A stretch of DNA of 64,000 nucleotides from Brevibacillus choshinensis (GCF_001420695.1 NZ_LJJB01000007.1:395890-459889), one strand, 5' to 3'. Shown: positions 17,815-27,614, counted from the stretch's first letter. Notes: generated by a model from the letters alone, not told the origin. Made by a program: numbers and translations.

Positions 17815-17988
17815 CGTGTATAAACACGAAACACTTCATACTTCGAGAACAAGCAGAGGCGCCCAGCTTCTCACCTGGGTCGACGTCATTCATGACTGTT
17901 GACAGGTAACTCTTACGCAAAGATCCTTGGATCTGATGAATTTGCTAGGTGAGATATGTGCGGGCGCAAAATGCGTTCGCACATTTTT
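17815..17988 (+). promoter_or_regulatory. infC operon leader (L20-type attenuator)
   Basis: The leader between the promoter and infC folds into several stems and ends with a terminator hairpin at 17956-17984 (ATGTGCGGGCGCA with TGCGTTCGCACAT) and a T run. In Bacillus subtilis ribosomal protein L20 binds the equivalent leader and causes early termination. I infer the same here from position and terminator; I have not checked the L20-binding core against a model. Confidence 0.7.
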
Positions 17989-18020
17989 GTTCCTTCTCGA
18001 AATTGACGGGGGTGGCAAGT

Positions 18021-18539
18021 ATTAGCAAGGATCAAATGTTGATTAACGAAGCGATCCGTGCCCGTGAAGTCCGATTAATCGGTGCTGACGGGAGCCAATT
18101 GGGAGTCGTAGCCTTTAGGGAAGCTTTGCGCATTGCCCAGGAAGCTGAATTGGATCTGGTAAACGTTGCTCCTACAGCCAAGCCGCCTGTATGCCGTATT
18201 ATGGACTATGGAAAGTTCAAGTACGAGCAGGCCAAGAAGGAAAAGGAAGCACGCAAAAACCAGAAGATCATCGAGCTCAAAGAAGTGCGTTTCTCTTCCA
18301 ACATCGAGGAACACGATTTCCAAACAAAGCTTCGCAACGTCCGTAAGTTCTTGGAGGATCAACACAAGGTGAAGTGTACGATCCGTTTCCGTGGACGTGA
18401 AATCACCCACTCCGAAATCGGACTTGCCGTTATGGAACGTGTTGCTGCCCAGTGTGAAGATCTCGCTTCGCCTGAGCGCAGGCCGAAGATCGAAGGCCGC
18501 AGCATGATCATGATTCTGGCTCCGAAAGCGGAAAAGTAA
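18021..18539 (+). CDS. infC: Translation initiation factor IF-3 (AUU start)
   Basis: IF-3 binds the 30S subunit and proofreads start codons. The protein begins [20 protein letters not shown] and runs 172 residues, matching the Bacillus protein. The N domain ends near residue 75 with a helical lysine-rich linker, followed by the C domain ([13 protein letters not shown]). The first codon is ATT, five bases after GGGGGTGG. An in-frame GTG at 18012 has no site. AUU starts in infC are a known autoregulatory device, because IF-3 itself rejects such codons. It is followed by rpmI and rplT. Confidence 0.93.
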   Translation: MSKDQMLINEAIRAREVRLIGADGSQLGVVAFREALRIAQEAELDLVNVAPTAKPPVCRIMDYGKFKYEQAKKEKEARKNQKIIELKEVRFSSNIEEHDFQTKLRNVRKFLEDQHKVKCTIRFRGREITHSEIGLAVMERVAAQCEDLASPERRPKIEGRSMIMILAPKAEK

Positions 18540-18569
18540 GATAGTAGTTTAGACAGGAGGATTTTTCAG

Positions 18570-18767
18570 ATGCCTAAAATGAAAACCAACAAGGCTGCTG
18601 CGAAACGTTTCAAAAAAACCGGAAGCGGCCAATTGAAGCGCGACCGCGCTTTTGGTAGCCACTTGTTCGCTAACAAATCCACAAAAGCGAAACGCCACCT
18701 GCGTAAAGCTTCACTGGTATCCAAAGGCGATCAAAAACGTATGGAGCAAATGCTCACATACCTGTAA
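18570..18767 (+). CDS. rpmI: 50S ribosomal protein L35
   Basis: A 65-residue basic protein beginning [20 protein letters not shown], the standard L35 sequence. AGGAGG lies upstream. Second gene of the infC-rpmI-rplT operon, 30 bases after infC. Confidence 0.97.
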   Translation: MPKMKTNKAAAKRFKKTGSGQLKRDRAFGSHLFANKSTKAKRHLRKASLVSKGDQKRMEQMLTYL

Positions 18768-18858
18768 GTTTTTCTTTATTACACACCATCACGCAGCATG
18801 AGCTCCCTAAGCGCCTAGTGATAGGCCGCCATGCTGGAAAGACCAGGAGGAGTTTAGT

Positions 18859-19218
18859 ATGCCAAGAGTAAAAGGTGGCATTGTTACACGCCGTCGTCAT
18901 AAGAAAATCTTGAAACTGGCGAAAGGTTACTTCGGTTCCAAACATCGCCTGTTTAAATCCGCTAATGCGCAGGTAATGAAATCCCTGCTGTACGCATACC
19001 GTGACCGTCGTCAAAAGAAACGTGATTTCCGCAAACTGTGGATCACTCGTATCAACGCGCAAGCTCGCCTGAACGGCCTGTCTTACAGCCGTCTCATGCA
19101 TGGCCTGAAAGTAGCTGGCATCGAAGTTAACCGCAAAATGCTGGCTGACCTGGCTGTGAACGACAAAGCAGCTTTCAACGATCTGGCTGCTGTTGCAAAA
19201 GGCAAACTGAACGCGTAA
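18859..19218 (+). CDS. rplT: 50S ribosomal protein L20
   Basis: A 119-residue basic protein ([29 protein letters not shown]) of the usual length. It binds 23S rRNA early in assembly and in Bacillus represses its own operon at the leader. The 91-base gap from rpmI contains a short stem (AGCATG... CATGCT) before the AGGAGG site. A terminator follows. Confidence 0.97.
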   Translation: MPRVKGGIVTRRRHKKILKLAKGYFGSKHRLFKSANAQVMKSLLYAYRDRRQKKRDFRKLWITRINAQARLNGLSYSRLMHGLKVAGIEVNRKMLADLAVNDKAAFNDLAAVAKGKLNA

Positions 19219-19226
19219 TAGAAATC

Positions 19227-19268
19227 AAGTCGATCTTCCCTACTGGGAATGATCGGCTTTTTCTTTTT
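19227..19268 (+). terminator. Rho-independent terminator after rplT
   Basis: AGTCGATCTTCCC pairs with GGGAATGATCGGCT around a short loop, followed by a broken T run. Confidence 0.7.
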
Positions 19269-19399
19269 GAGGAAAAACGGTCCCCCCAAATCAGGTAGAT
19301 CCTCCCCCTGTTTCAGTGGTATATCGCTGGTCCTTTTAACGGGATATAATTAATGAGAAAATTCTGTTAATTAAGAAAAAAGGGGAGGGTAAGCAAAAA

Positions 19400-20815
19400 A
19401 TGAGCAGGCCAAAATGGATGTTTTTCGTAAGGGAGTTGGATGCGTATCCTACGGGGAGAAAGCGAATATTTCTCTTGTTTGTGGTGATATTGGCCAATTT
19501 TGTGGCGAACTACGAGTCACAGATGGCTCCTGTGCTTTCATTGATTTTGAAAGATATCGGAATCTCCAATCCTGAGTATGGCTTGATCGTCTCATTGTCT
19601 GTCGTAGCGGCTGCTTTTGGAGCGCTCTTAGGAGGTCCCTTGTCAGATCGATACGGACGCACGCTGATCCTGGTTCCTGGTTTGTTGTTGACGGTTCTTT
19701 GTGTATTTGGAATGATATTCGTCAATTCCTTTGGTTCCCTATTGTTTATGCGGGTTGTACTCAATTTTATTGAAGGAGGATTCATCGGGGCAACTGCAGG
19801 CTTAGTCCGCGATTTTTCGCCGCGAATGGGGAGAGCGTTGTCATTTGGATTTTGGAGTTACGGGACATCCGGCTCCAATTTCTTTGCTGCTCTTGTGGCG
19901 GGATACACACTGCCGTATTTTGGAACATGGCAATCTCAGTTCTACATTGCTGGCTTTTTAAGTCTGATTGTCGCCATATTTGTCATGTTTACCATACACG
20001 ATCTGTCTCCAAGACTGCGGGAAAAAGTGATTCTGAATAGCGCCACAGCAGATGAGGTGAACAAGCCGAACGTACAGCCACAGCCTGAATTTGAACGGAA
20101 GGCAACCAAGACAACGAGCCAAGCGATAAGTGGAAAGGTGGAAGATGCCACAGGCTCGCACGCGATGACTCCTATGCAGACACTCCGACTCGCCATGAAG
20201 CAAAAGCACATTTGGGCTTTGGCTATCGGCTGTACATTCTTCTTGATGCTGTATCTGACCCTTGCCTCCTACGGGCCGTTGATTCTTGTCCAGGCTTTTG
20301 GTTACATGCCAGCCAGAGCAGCCTTCGTCTCCCAATTTTTCTGGTTGTTCAGTCTCGTTACCCTAATTGTAAGCGGTTACATTTCGGATAAACTCCAACT
20401 CCGAAAAGTAATTTCGCTGATAGGTGTTCTCGGAATGATTGCGGTAATGAGCATCTGGATCCTCACCATGCACAATCCCGTTTCAGAAACGACGATGATT
20501 TTGCTGATCTCCTTGATGGGAGGATGTCTCGGGTTTGCCTATAGCCCTTGGATGGCACTCTATTCAGAAAACCTCGAAGACCTGCATGGAGGAATACAGG
20601 CATCGGGCTGGGCAGTATGGAGCTTCGTACTCCGTATATATGCCATCATCTCCGCGATACCGCTCAATCTGATCGCCGTACGATACGGGTGGGATACGTG
20701 GTTGTGGATTACGCTGATAGGCGCGATCATCTATATACCTCTGCTCTGCTTGGGCAAGGGTCCTTGGTTCAAACGCCCGTTATCAGGGCGGATACCGACT
20801 GCGGTGGACTCGTAA
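19400..20815 (+). CDS. MFS transporter (paralogue of 35690)
   Basis: A 471-residue carrier with about 12 membrane helices and a long, charged central loop (about 206-260). The A-motif is GGPLSDRYGR. It starts RELDAYPTGRKR and contains GLVRDFSPRMGRALSFGFW, both nearly identical to the carrier at 35690. The substrate is unknown; the two copies bracket most of the catabolic genes, so uptake of the catabolised compound or a precursor is a reasonable inference. A good GGGGAGGG lies 11 bases before the ATG. It is closed by a stem-loop at 20824. Confidence 0.85.
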   Translation: MSRPKWMFFVRELDAYPTGRKRIFLLFVVILANFVANYESQMAPVLSLILKDIGISNPEYGLIVSLSVVAAAFGALLGGPLSDRYGRTLILVPGLLLTVLCVFGMIFVNSFGSLLFMRVVLNFIEGGFIGATAGLVRDFSPRMGRALSFGFWSYGTSGSNFFAALVAGYTLPYFGTWQSQFYIAGFLSLIVAIFVMFTIHDLSPRLREKVILNSATADEVNKPNVQPQPEFERKATKTTSQAISGKVEDATGSHAMTPMQTLRLAMKQKHIWALAIGCTFFLMLYLTLASYGPLILVQAFGYMPARAAFVSQFFWLFSLVTLIVSGYISDKLQLRKVISLIGVLGMIAVMSIWILTMHNPVSETTMILLISLMGGCLGFAYSPWMALYSENLEDLHGGIQASGWAVWSFVLRIYAIISAIPLNLIAVRYGWDTWLWITLIGAIIYIPLLCLGKGPWFKRPLSGRIPTAVDS

Positions 20816-20823
20816 GAAAAAGG

Positions 20824-20868
20824 AAAAGAACAGCCGGCTCCGTGACGAGAGGCGCCGGTTGTTCTTTT
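20824..20868. terminator. Stem-loop terminator between convergent genes
   Basis: AAAGAACAGCCGGC pairs with GCCGGTTGTTCTTT (GC-rich core, 14-base loop), between the MFS gene and the reverse-strand regulator. Confidence 0.65.
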
Positions 20869-20896
20869 GGATAAGAAGCACAGACATGTCAGGTGA

Positions 20897-21583
20897 TTAA
20901 TGAATAATTCTTCGCCGTAGTGCGTCAGCGACTCCTTGGGTCCGATTTTGGGCACCTAATTTTTTTAAGGCCGACTTGACGTAATCTTGGACGGTAAATT
21001 CGCTGATGCCGATGCGGTCAGCCATCTCCTTGATGCTCTCACCCCAAGACATCCGTTGCAATACTTCTACTTCGCGCTTGGTCAATTTGACTGATTTGGC
21101 CATGAGTGAATCAGTGGCCAATGCCTTTCCTACCTGTTCACCGTAGAAGCTGATCGCGTGCACCAGACTGCTGTTGATCCCGTCACAGCCGTCCGGATGT
21201 CCGGAAATGCCAGCGTAACCAATCACGTTGGCACCGTGGAAAATAGGGACGACGAGTGCGTAGGTGGCGCCGTGTACATACTTCGCTGGAATTTGCCTGA
21301 TGAGAACGGAATCGAGCAGGACGGCTCGCTTTTCACGGATGGCAGAATAAATGGGGGGCATATTGCGGATGTCTTCGCGCTGATCCCGAATGGAATGCAG
21401 TCCCTCGGCATTTGCCCGGAGCAAGCCTTCACCCATTTGGCTGAGCATGGAATAGTTGTACAGGACAGCACCCATAAAAGGAAACAGGTCAATGAATCCG
21501 CGAACGGTAAGCACTAATTTTTCTTCGTGATGAGGAGCCATTTCGATGCGTTGGATATACTCTCGCAAAGCTGGACTGACCAT
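20897..21583 (-). CDS. LuxR-family regulator with GAF-like sensor
   Basis: A 228-residue regulator. Residues 30-150 look like a GAF-type small-molecule domain, and the C-terminal 60 residues are a LuxR helix-turn-helix (LTKREVEVLQRMSWGESIKEMADRIGISEFTVQDYVKSALKKLG). No phosphoacceptor domain is present. The ATG at 21583 has GGGAGG nine bases upstream. It diverges from the aldehyde dehydrogenase gene and so is a candidate controller of that operon. The ligand is unknown. Confidence 0.82.
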   Translation of the reverse strand: MVSPALREYIQRIEMAPHHEEKLVLTVRGFIDLFPFMGAVLYNYSMLSQMGEGLLRANAEGLHSIRDQREDIRNMPPIYSAIREKRAVLLDSVLIRQIPAKYVHGATYALVVPIFHGANVIGYAGISGHPDGCDGINSSLVHAISFYGEQVGKALATDSLMAKSVKLTKREVEVLQRMSWGESIKEMADRIGISEFTVQDYVKSALKKLGAQNRTQGVADALRRRIIH

Positions 21584-21670
21584 GGAGTGACAGCCTCCCT
21601 CCATATTAGGGGTCGTGCACTACCTGTTTTTTGGGGATATATCCGTTTTTTGTCACGACATATAATAAAA

Positions 21671-21684
21671 ATGTAGCGCTTTCA
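21671..21684 (-). promoter_or_regulatory. Candidate CcpA cre site
   Basis: TGAAAGCGCTACAT on the reverse strand fits the cre consensus TGWAARCGYTWNCW at all but one position. It lies about 75 bases upstream of the aldehyde dehydrogenase start, just after a TATAAT at 21661. This suggests repression of the catabolic operon when a preferred sugar is present. Confidence 0.5.
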
Positions 21685-21757
21685 TTTTAACAAAATGCTT
21701 ATCCATGCGTAAAGAATCTATATTCGGAATAATTCGACAATAAAAGGAGGGATAGTC

Positions 21758-23269
21758 ATGACAGCCACCACACACCAGGCACTGGACTACCAGTTGTTCA
21801 TCAATGGTACATGGACACCAGCTGCCAGCAAAGAGACGTTTGATGTGATCAATCCGGCTACAGGAGAAGTTGCGGCACGTGTCGCCAAGGCAGGATTGGA
21901 AGACGTCGAAGCTGCGGTTGCGACGGCGAGGCAGGTGTATGATTCGGGGGTCTGGTCTCGAAAAACACCAAAGGAGCGCGCAGATATTTTGAATCGCTTT
22001 GCTCGCAAGATCATGGAGCATGGGCAGGAGCTGGCGTACCTGGAAGTCATCAGCTCAGGGGCGACGATACGACGAGCCATGAGCACAGACATTTTAGGAA
22101 TTGCCTTCGTTCTTCAGCAAACAGCCGCTTTTGCGCTGGAGTTTCCTTATGTGGAGGGTCTGGCGATGACGGGGGCGAGCAACAATCAGGTCTGGCGAGA
22201 GCCACTTGGAGTAGTTGCTGCCATCACTCCTTGGAATTTTCCGATGATATTGGCGATGTGGAAGCTCGCACCGGCCTTGGCGATGGGCAATTCGATCGTG
22301 GTCAAGCCCGCGTCCTATACGCCACTGTCGACCTTGAAGCTAGCCGAGCTGGCAATAGAGTCAGGAATTCCGGCAGGGGTGTTTAATGTCATAGCGGGAC
22401 CAGGTGCGAGTATTGGGGAAGCACTGGTGAAGGATCCGAGGGTGGATAAAGTAGCGTTTACGGGATCCACGGAGGTAGGTCGACGGATCATGGAGTTGGC
22501 TTCGGGGACTGTCAAGCGCGTCACCCTGGAGCTGGGCGGGAAATCACCGGCTATTGTGTTGCCTGATGCGGATCTCGACCTCACTGTTCCGGGACTCCTG
22601 TATGGATTTTGCCTACACTCGGGACAAGTATGCGAGTCCGGTACGCGCATTCTCGTTCACGATTCCTTGTACGATGAGGTACTGGAACGACTGGCGCAGC
22701 TGGCTTCCAAGGTCAAGCTCGGTAACCCGCTGGATGCGACGACTGGTATGGGGCCATTGGTGTCACGCCATCAGTTGGATACCGTGCTCGGATATATCCA
22801 AACGGGTGTTGACGAAGGCGCGCGCCTGGTCTGCGGTGGCAAGCGTGCTACAAAAGGAGAGCTTGCACGCGGGTACTATGTGGAGCCAACCGTTTTCGCA
22901 GATGTGCGCAACGATATGAGAATCGCTCGGGAAGAGATATTTGGGCCAGTTGCTTCCGTCATTCGTTATTCGACGGTAGAGGAAGCCATTGAAATAGCCA
23001 ACGATACCATTTTTGGTCTGGCTGCCGGCGTGTGGAGCAGGGATGCCAATAAGGCCTTGAAAATCGGTCGGGAACTGCGAGCAGGTACGGTCTGGATCAA
23101 TGACTGGCACGCGATGCGACCGGATGCTCCTTTTGGCGGATACAAGCAGAGCGGATTTGGCCGTGAGCTGGGTCGTCACGTGTTGGAGGAATATACTCAG
23201 GTGAAGCATGTCCATGCAGCTTTGGCACCAGAGCTGAAGCAGCGTCCGTGGGCAGGGATGTTATTTTAA
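21758..23269 (+). CDS. NAD(P)-dependent aldehyde dehydrogenase
   Basis: A 503-residue ALDH. It has the cofactor/oxyanion segment TPWNFPM, GFTGSTEVG-type FTGSTEVGRR, general base E258 (LELGGKSP), nucleophile C292 (GQVCESGTR) and the EEIFGPV motif. It converts an aldehyde to the acid in the cytosol. It is the first gene of a tight operon with alcohol dehydrogenase, hydrolases and a flavin monooxygenase, so its natural substrate is likely the aldehyde made by the next gene's enzyme. An AGGAGGG site lies upstream. Confidence 0.92.
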   Translation: MTATTHQALDYQLFINGTWTPAASKETFDVINPATGEVAARVAKAGLEDVEAAVATARQVYDSGVWSRKTPKERADILNRFARKIMEHGQELAYLEVISSGATIRRAMSTDILGIAFVLQQTAAFALEFPYVEGLAMTGASNNQVWREPLGVVAAITPWNFPMILAMWKLAPALAMGNSIVVKPASYTPLSTLKLAELAIESGIPAGVFNVIAGPGASIGEALVKDPRVDKVAFTGSTEVGRRIMELASGTVKRVTLELGGKSPAIVLPDADLDLTVPGLLYGFCLHSGQVCESGTRILVHDSLYDEVLERLAQLASKVKLGNPLDATTGMGPLVSRHQLDTVLGYIQTGVDEGARLVCGGKRATKGELARGYYVEPTVFADVRNDMRIAREEIFGPVASVIRYSTVEEAIEIANDTIFGLAAGVWSRDANKALKIGRELRAGTVWINDWHAMRPDAPFGGYKQSGFGRELGRHVLEEYTQVKHVHAALAPELKQRPWAGMLF

Positions 23270-23288
23270 GAGGAGGGCAGGTGAGCGT

Positions 23289-24509
23289 ATGACGACAGCA
23301 TTCACTCGTTATGGGGTTAGGACAGAAATAATCAGCGGGGCAGGGACACGAACGTTGCTGCCAGAGCTATTGCGGGGGCTGGGAGCAAAGCGGGCCGTGC
23401 TTTTTACCGATCAGGGTCTCAATCGTGCAGGCATCACGGACAAAATCAAGGAGTTGTTCGAGCTGATGCCTGGTCCTGTGCAATTAGTAGGCGTATTTGA
23501 TGAGATCGAGCAAGATGCCAAGGCGGAAAACGTAAATAAGGCAGCCCGATTTGTAAAGGAATGTCAGGCAGATGCGCTGATATCCGTCGGGGGAGGAAGC
23601 GTTCTAGATGCGTGCAAGGCGACGAAGTGGTTGCTGCATAAAAGGCATCATGACATTCGCGACCTGATGCAGGGGACGACGAGGGAAATGTGGCCCAAAG
23701 CACAGCCGATCCCCATTCCGCATATCGCGATACCGACCACGGCAGGGACGGGTGCAGAAGTGTCTCCTATCGCAGTCGTGTACAACGATCAGCTAAAAAT
23801 CAAAACCAATCTGTCCAGTCCATTTATCAATGCGGATATCGCCGTTCTCGATCCTGAGCTGACGGTCGGACTTCCACCGAAAATCACAGCCTTTACTGGA
23901 TACGATGCGCTCACCCACGCGGTCGAGGCCTATTTCTCACCACGAGCCAATCCCATGACAGACGCCTTTGCCCTGCAAGCGACGAGAATGATCGTGGAAA
24001 ATTTGCCGATGGCTGTGTCTTCCGGAGCTGATCTGCAAGCGAGAGCGAACATGCTGATGGCGAGCTCCATGGCGATCACCTCCTTCAGTCTCGCGATTAC
24101 GGCAATCCCGGTACACAATATGGCACATGCGTTTGGAGCGAAGTTCGGGATTCCGCATGGATTGGCGAATGCCGTTCTGCTTCCGAATGTGATGGCTGCC
24201 TTGCCGCAATTATACTTGCCAAAAATCAACGGGTTCGCGGAAGCGCTGGGGCTATCCGCTCGCGATGTCGAGCCACAGGAGTGTCTACAGCAGGTCATCG
24301 CGTTTATCCGCGAACTGCGGGCGACCGTCGGCTTGCCTGACACTTTTGCAGAATTCGGATTGGATCCGGAAAGCCTGACGCAGATTGTTCCGGCGGTGCT
24401 CCGTGATCCGACTGCGCTCGCATTCAAGATACCGCCAGATACGATTATGAAAATTACCCAAGAGGTAGCAGGTTTGCCATTATCCGTAGAGGAGGAGGCT
24501 GCACGATGA
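23289..24509 (+). CDS. Iron-containing alcohol dehydrogenase
   Basis: A 406-residue group III ADH. It has the NAD-binding GGGSVLDACKA, the TTAGTGAEVSP motif and metal-ligand segments GYDALTHAVEAYFS and HNMAHAFGAKFGIPHG. It interconverts a primary alcohol and an aldehyde with NAD(P). It follows the aldehyde dehydrogenase by 19 bases and overlaps the next gene by four (ATGA), showing coupled expression. The substrate is unknown; the context points to a hydroxy acid or alcohol released by the hydrolase. Confidence 0.9.
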   Translation: MTTAFTRYGVRTEIISGAGTRTLLPELLRGLGAKRAVLFTDQGLNRAGITDKIKELFELMPGPVQLVGVFDEIEQDAKAENVNKAARFVKECQADALISVGGGSVLDACKATKWLLHKRHHDIRDLMQGTTREMWPKAQPIPIPHIAIPTTAGTGAEVSPIAVVYNDQLKIKTNLSSPFINADIAVLDPELTVGLPPKITAFTGYDALTHAVEAYFSPRANPMTDAFALQATRMIVENLPMAVSSGADLQARANMLMASSMAITSFSLAITAIPVHNMAHAFGAKFGIPHGLANAVLLPNVMAALPQLYLPKINGFAEALGLSARDVEPQECLQQVIAFIRELRATVGLPDTFAEFGLDPESLTQIVPAVLRDPTALAFKIPPDTIMKITQEVAGLPLSVEEEAAR

Positions 24510-25441
24510 CACTCGACCCGAAGGCAAAAGCGTTTCTTGATATGGGGGCTGCCGCAGGAGAGCCCGCCATGAGCACACTGACACCAGAAGAAAACCGCGA
24601 GCGCACTGCGGGCTTGAAGGCCCTGTCTGGAGAGCCGAAGACACTGGCCAAAGTGGAGAGCCGAATGATTCCGGTGGATGGAGGAGAGATCGAGCTGCGC
24701 CTTTACACCCCGGAAGGTGCCGGAACCTTCCCGCTGTTTGTCTATTTTCACGGCGGTGGTTGGGTCATCGGGGATGTAGAGACGGTAGATACGCTCTGCC
24801 GAAATATTGCCCACGAGTCGGAGAGTGTCGTGGCTTCCGTGAATTACCGCTTGGCTCCCGAGCATAAATTTCCTATACCGGTGGAGGATTGCTACGCAGC
24901 TGTGCAATGGGTAGCCGAGCACGCCCAGGAATTGAATGGGGATGCGTCCCGTCTCGCAGTAGGGGGAGATAGCGCGGGAGGAAACCTGGCAGCGGTCATC
25001 TCGCAGCTGGCAAAAGAGCGTGGCTGCCCAGAGATCTCGCTCCAGGTACTTATTTATCCAGTCACACAAGTAGGCTGTGACACAGAGTCTTATCGGGAAA
25101 ATGGCGAAGGCTACTTCCTCACGGCGGACAGTATGCAATGGTTTTTCCAGCAGTACCTGAATACGGAGGAAGAGAAAACGGACGTACGAGTGTCCCCGTT
25201 GCTAGCAGAAGATCTGAGTGGACTGCCGCCTGCGCTGGTCATCACGGCAGAATACGATCCGCTCCGAGATGAAGGAGAAATGTACGCCGAAAGACTGAAG
25301 AAGGCAGGAGTGTCTGTCGAGCTCACTCGCTATGATGGCATGATTCACGGTTTCTTCTGGATGGCAGGCATCATGGACCAAGGTGCGCAAGCCGTTTCAC
25401 AAGTATCTAGTCGTCTGCGTTCGGTTTTTGAGCGGCTGTAA
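24506..25441 (+). CDS. Alpha/beta hydrolase, hormone-sensitive lipase type
   Basis: A 311-residue esterase. The oxyanion motif HGGGWVIG is at about residue 81, the nucleophile is the Ser of GDSAGGN, and the acid and base are probably the Asp of EYDPLRDEG and the His of MIHGFFWM. No signal peptide is present, so it acts inside the cell. In the operon it precedes a luciferase-like monooxygenase and so could open an ester or lactone made by that enzyme. This is inference. Confidence 0.9.
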   Translation: MTLDPKAKAFLDMGAAAGEPAMSTLTPEENRERTAGLKALSGEPKTLAKVESRMIPVDGGEIELRLYTPEGAGTFPLFVYFHGGGWVIGDVETVDTLCRNIAHESESVVASVNYRLAPEHKFPIPVEDCYAAVQWVAEHAQELNGDASRLAVGGDSAGGNLAAVISQLAKERGCPEISLQVLIYPVTQVGCDTESYRENGEGYFLTADSMQWFFQQYLNTEEEKTDVRVSPLLAEDLSGLPPALVITAEYDPLRDEGEMYAERLKKAGVSVELTRYDGMIHGFFWMAGIMDQGAQAVSQVSSRLRSVFERL

Positions 25442-25484
25442 AGTAAATGGATGAACGATGTGATCGCAAAGGGGGGAGTCGCCG

Positions 25485-26738
25485 ATGAAGTTTGTCGCCT
25501 TTCATTTGATGCCTTATCGAGATTTGCCTGCCGATTTCGAGAATACGTACCCGAGCGTCTGGGTCACACCACCCAAAGAGCTGTATGATCCTAAAAAAGG
25601 TCATCGCATGTACCACGATTATCTGGATGAGCTCGAGTTTGCGGTAGATCTCGGCTACGATGCGATCGGAGTGAATGAGCACCATAGCAATGCCTATGGA
25701 CTGATGCCTTCGCCCAATCTGATGGGCTCGATCCTATCTCGCAAGGTACGGAACAGTGACAAAACAAGCCTGATCGTCCTGGGAAACAGCCTGGCTTCCT
25801 ACAATCCCCCCATTCGCGTGGCGGAGGAGATGGCGATGCTCGATGTCCTCTCAGGAGGCAAGTTTATTGCGGGCTTTCCGGTAGGGACGTCGATGGACCA
25901 AAACTACGCTTACGGTATCAATCCTGCTGAGCTACGGGAGCGTTATTACGAGGCACATGATCTCATCATGAAGACGTGGAAGAGCGATGATATCCTGACG
26001 TACAACGGCAAGTACAATCAATTCCGATACATCAATCCGTGGCCTCGTCCGGCTCAGCGACCACATCCGCCAGTCTGGATTCCAGGTGGCGGGAGCATAG
26101 AGACGTACGATTTTTCGATCAACCACAACTACTCGTTCTCCTATTTGAGCTATTTTGGTCACAAGTACGCTAAAAAAGTGATGGGTCCGTTCTGGGAGCG
26201 AAACGACGAGCTGGGGGCGGATCGCAACCCATACAAAGCTGGGTATTGCCAGATCATTTGCGTCTCGGAAACCGATGAGCGGGCGCAGATCGACTACGAG
26301 GAGCACGTGCGCTATTTCTTCAACAAATGCTTGCATGTGGACAGACGCGTAGCCGAAGCCCCGGGGTACCGTACCGTGAAAAGCTTGCGCGCAGGCCTCA
26401 CTTCCCAATTTGACGGGACACAAAAAAGTGCGAGTCAGATGCTGAAGGATGGAATGGGCTGGCAAGATCTGATCGATCACGGGTTCATCGTGGCGGGGTC
26501 ACCTGCTACCGTTCGGGACATTATGCGGGAGAGTTTGCAAGATATGCGGGTCGGCAATGTCGTCTGTCTGTTTCATATCGGCTCTATGCCACACTGGCTC
26601 GTCCAGAAGAACATGCAGCTGTTCGCAGAGGAAGTAAAACCGCATTTGAGCTCTATTTTCAGCGAATGGGATCACTCCCATTACTGGCCAAAAGGATATG
26701 CAGAGGAGCAGGTGGAGGAAGCTACCGTCCAGAGGTAG
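25485..26738 (+). CDS. LLM-class (luciferase-like) flavin monooxygenase
   Basis: A 417-residue TIM-barrel protein of the bacterial luciferase-like family that uses reduced FMN and oxygen. It has the N-terminal MKFVAFHLMPYRDLP, the GVNEHHSNAYGLMPSPNL segment, AEEMAMLDVLSGGKFIAGFPVG and a C-terminal VAGSPATVRDIM, all typical of LLM oxidoreductases. Members include alkane, sulfonate and type II Baeyer-Villiger monooxygenases. Flanking hydrolases and alcohol/aldehyde dehydrogenases favour the last type. No flavin reductase gene is seen nearby. The GGGGGGAG upstream supports the start. Confidence 0.88.
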   Translation: MKFVAFHLMPYRDLPADFENTYPSVWVTPPKELYDPKKGHRMYHDYLDELEFAVDLGYDAIGVNEHHSNAYGLMPSPNLMGSILSRKVRNSDKTSLIVLGNSLASYNPPIRVAEEMAMLDVLSGGKFIAGFPVGTSMDQNYAYGINPAELRERYYEAHDLIMKTWKSDDILTYNGKYNQFRYINPWPRPAQRPHPPVWIPGGGSIETYDFSINHNYSFSYLSYFGHKYAKKVMGPFWERNDELGADRNPYKAGYCQIICVSETDERAQIDYEEHVRYFFNKCLHVDRRVAEAPGYRTVKSLRAGLTSQFDGTQKSASQMLKDGMGWQDLIDHGFIVAGSPATVRDIMRESLQDMRVGNVVCLFHIGSMPHWLVQKNMQLFAEEVKPHLSSIFSEWDHSHYWPKGYAEEQVEEATVQR

Positions 26739-26762
26739 CACACGGAAGAGGAGGGGGAGCGG

Positions 26763-27575
26763 GTGGCTCAACCAATAGAGCAGTTGATTCAGGCAAATGA
26801 GAATGTCACCTTTGCCGTGCAAGTAGCAGGCCAAGGGGAGCCTGTCGTCTACCTGCACGGTGCGGGAGGTCTCGTGTGGGATCCGTTTCTTGATGAATTG
26901 TCCAATCATTATCAGGTAATCGCACCGCACATGCCAGGAACTGCACAATCTTCCGGGCTGGAGAACATCCGTGACCTGTGGGATTTGATCCTGTGCTACT
27001 ACGATCTGTTTGATGGTTTGGGACTGGAATCTGCTACCGTGATTGGACATTCGCTCGGGGGAATGATCGCACTGGAGCTGGCTGCGACGGACCAGAGCCG
27101 AATCAAACAGATTGTCGCGATTGCACCAGCGGGATTGTTTAAAGAGGAGGAGCCTGTGCCGGATATGTTCGCCATGCTTCCGCACGAACTGGCGAACATG
27201 ATGGTAGCGGACCCGTCTTCGCCCGTAGCCGAAATGCTTCGGTATATGCCGAGTCAGCCAGAGGAACGCATCGAAGCGACGATTCACCGGATGCAGAACA
27301 TGCAGGCAGCCGCCAAGTTTCTATGGCCGATCCCTGATAAAGGATTAAAGCATCGTATTCACCGCATCAAAGCACCGACGCTGTTGATTTGGGGGCAGCA
27401 AGATCGCTTCATGCCTGTTTCGTACGCAGATGATTTTCGCAATCGCATCGCCCATTCCGAGCTGGCAATAATCGATCAGGCGGCTCATCTGGTGAATTTG
27501 GAGCAGACCGAGCAAGTCTTGAGTGCGATCCAACATTTCCTACATGTTTCAGAAAAGGTAGAAGCGAGAGGGTAA
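26763..27575 (+). CDS. Alpha/beta hydrolase, second copy
   Basis: A 270-residue hydrolase of the classic fold. HGAGGLVWDP gives the oxyanion hole, GHSLGGM the nucleophile Ser, GQQDRFMP the acid and AAHLVN the His. It starts with GTG after GAGGGGG, 24 bases from the monooxygenase gene. It resembles meta-cleavage-product or lactone hydrolases more than lipases. With 24506 it makes two hydrolases in one operon, perhaps for successive ester or C-C cleavages. Confidence 0.85.
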   Translation: MAQPIEQLIQANENVTFAVQVAGQGEPVVYLHGAGGLVWDPFLDELSNHYQVIAPHMPGTAQSSGLENIRDLWDLILCYYDLFDGLGLESATVIGHSLGGMIALELAATDQSRIKQIVAIAPAGLFKEEEPVPDMFAMLPHELANMMVADPSSPVAEMLRYMPSQPEERIEATIHRMQNMQAAAKFLWPIPDKGLKHRIHRIKAPTLLIWGQQDRFMPVSYADDFRNRIAHSELAIIDQAAHLVNLEQTEQVLSAIQHFLHVSEKVEARG

Positions 27576-27614
27576 GGAATTGCCTTGTATCAAAAGGACG
27601 ATAGGAGGGTTACG

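Noticed and set aside
23930-25138. Long reverse-strand open frame of 402 residues over alcohol dehydrogenase and hydrolase genes
   Set aside because: It lies opposite two strongly supported genes and its composition (rich in Arg, Cys, Ser, His) is typical of an antisense shadow.
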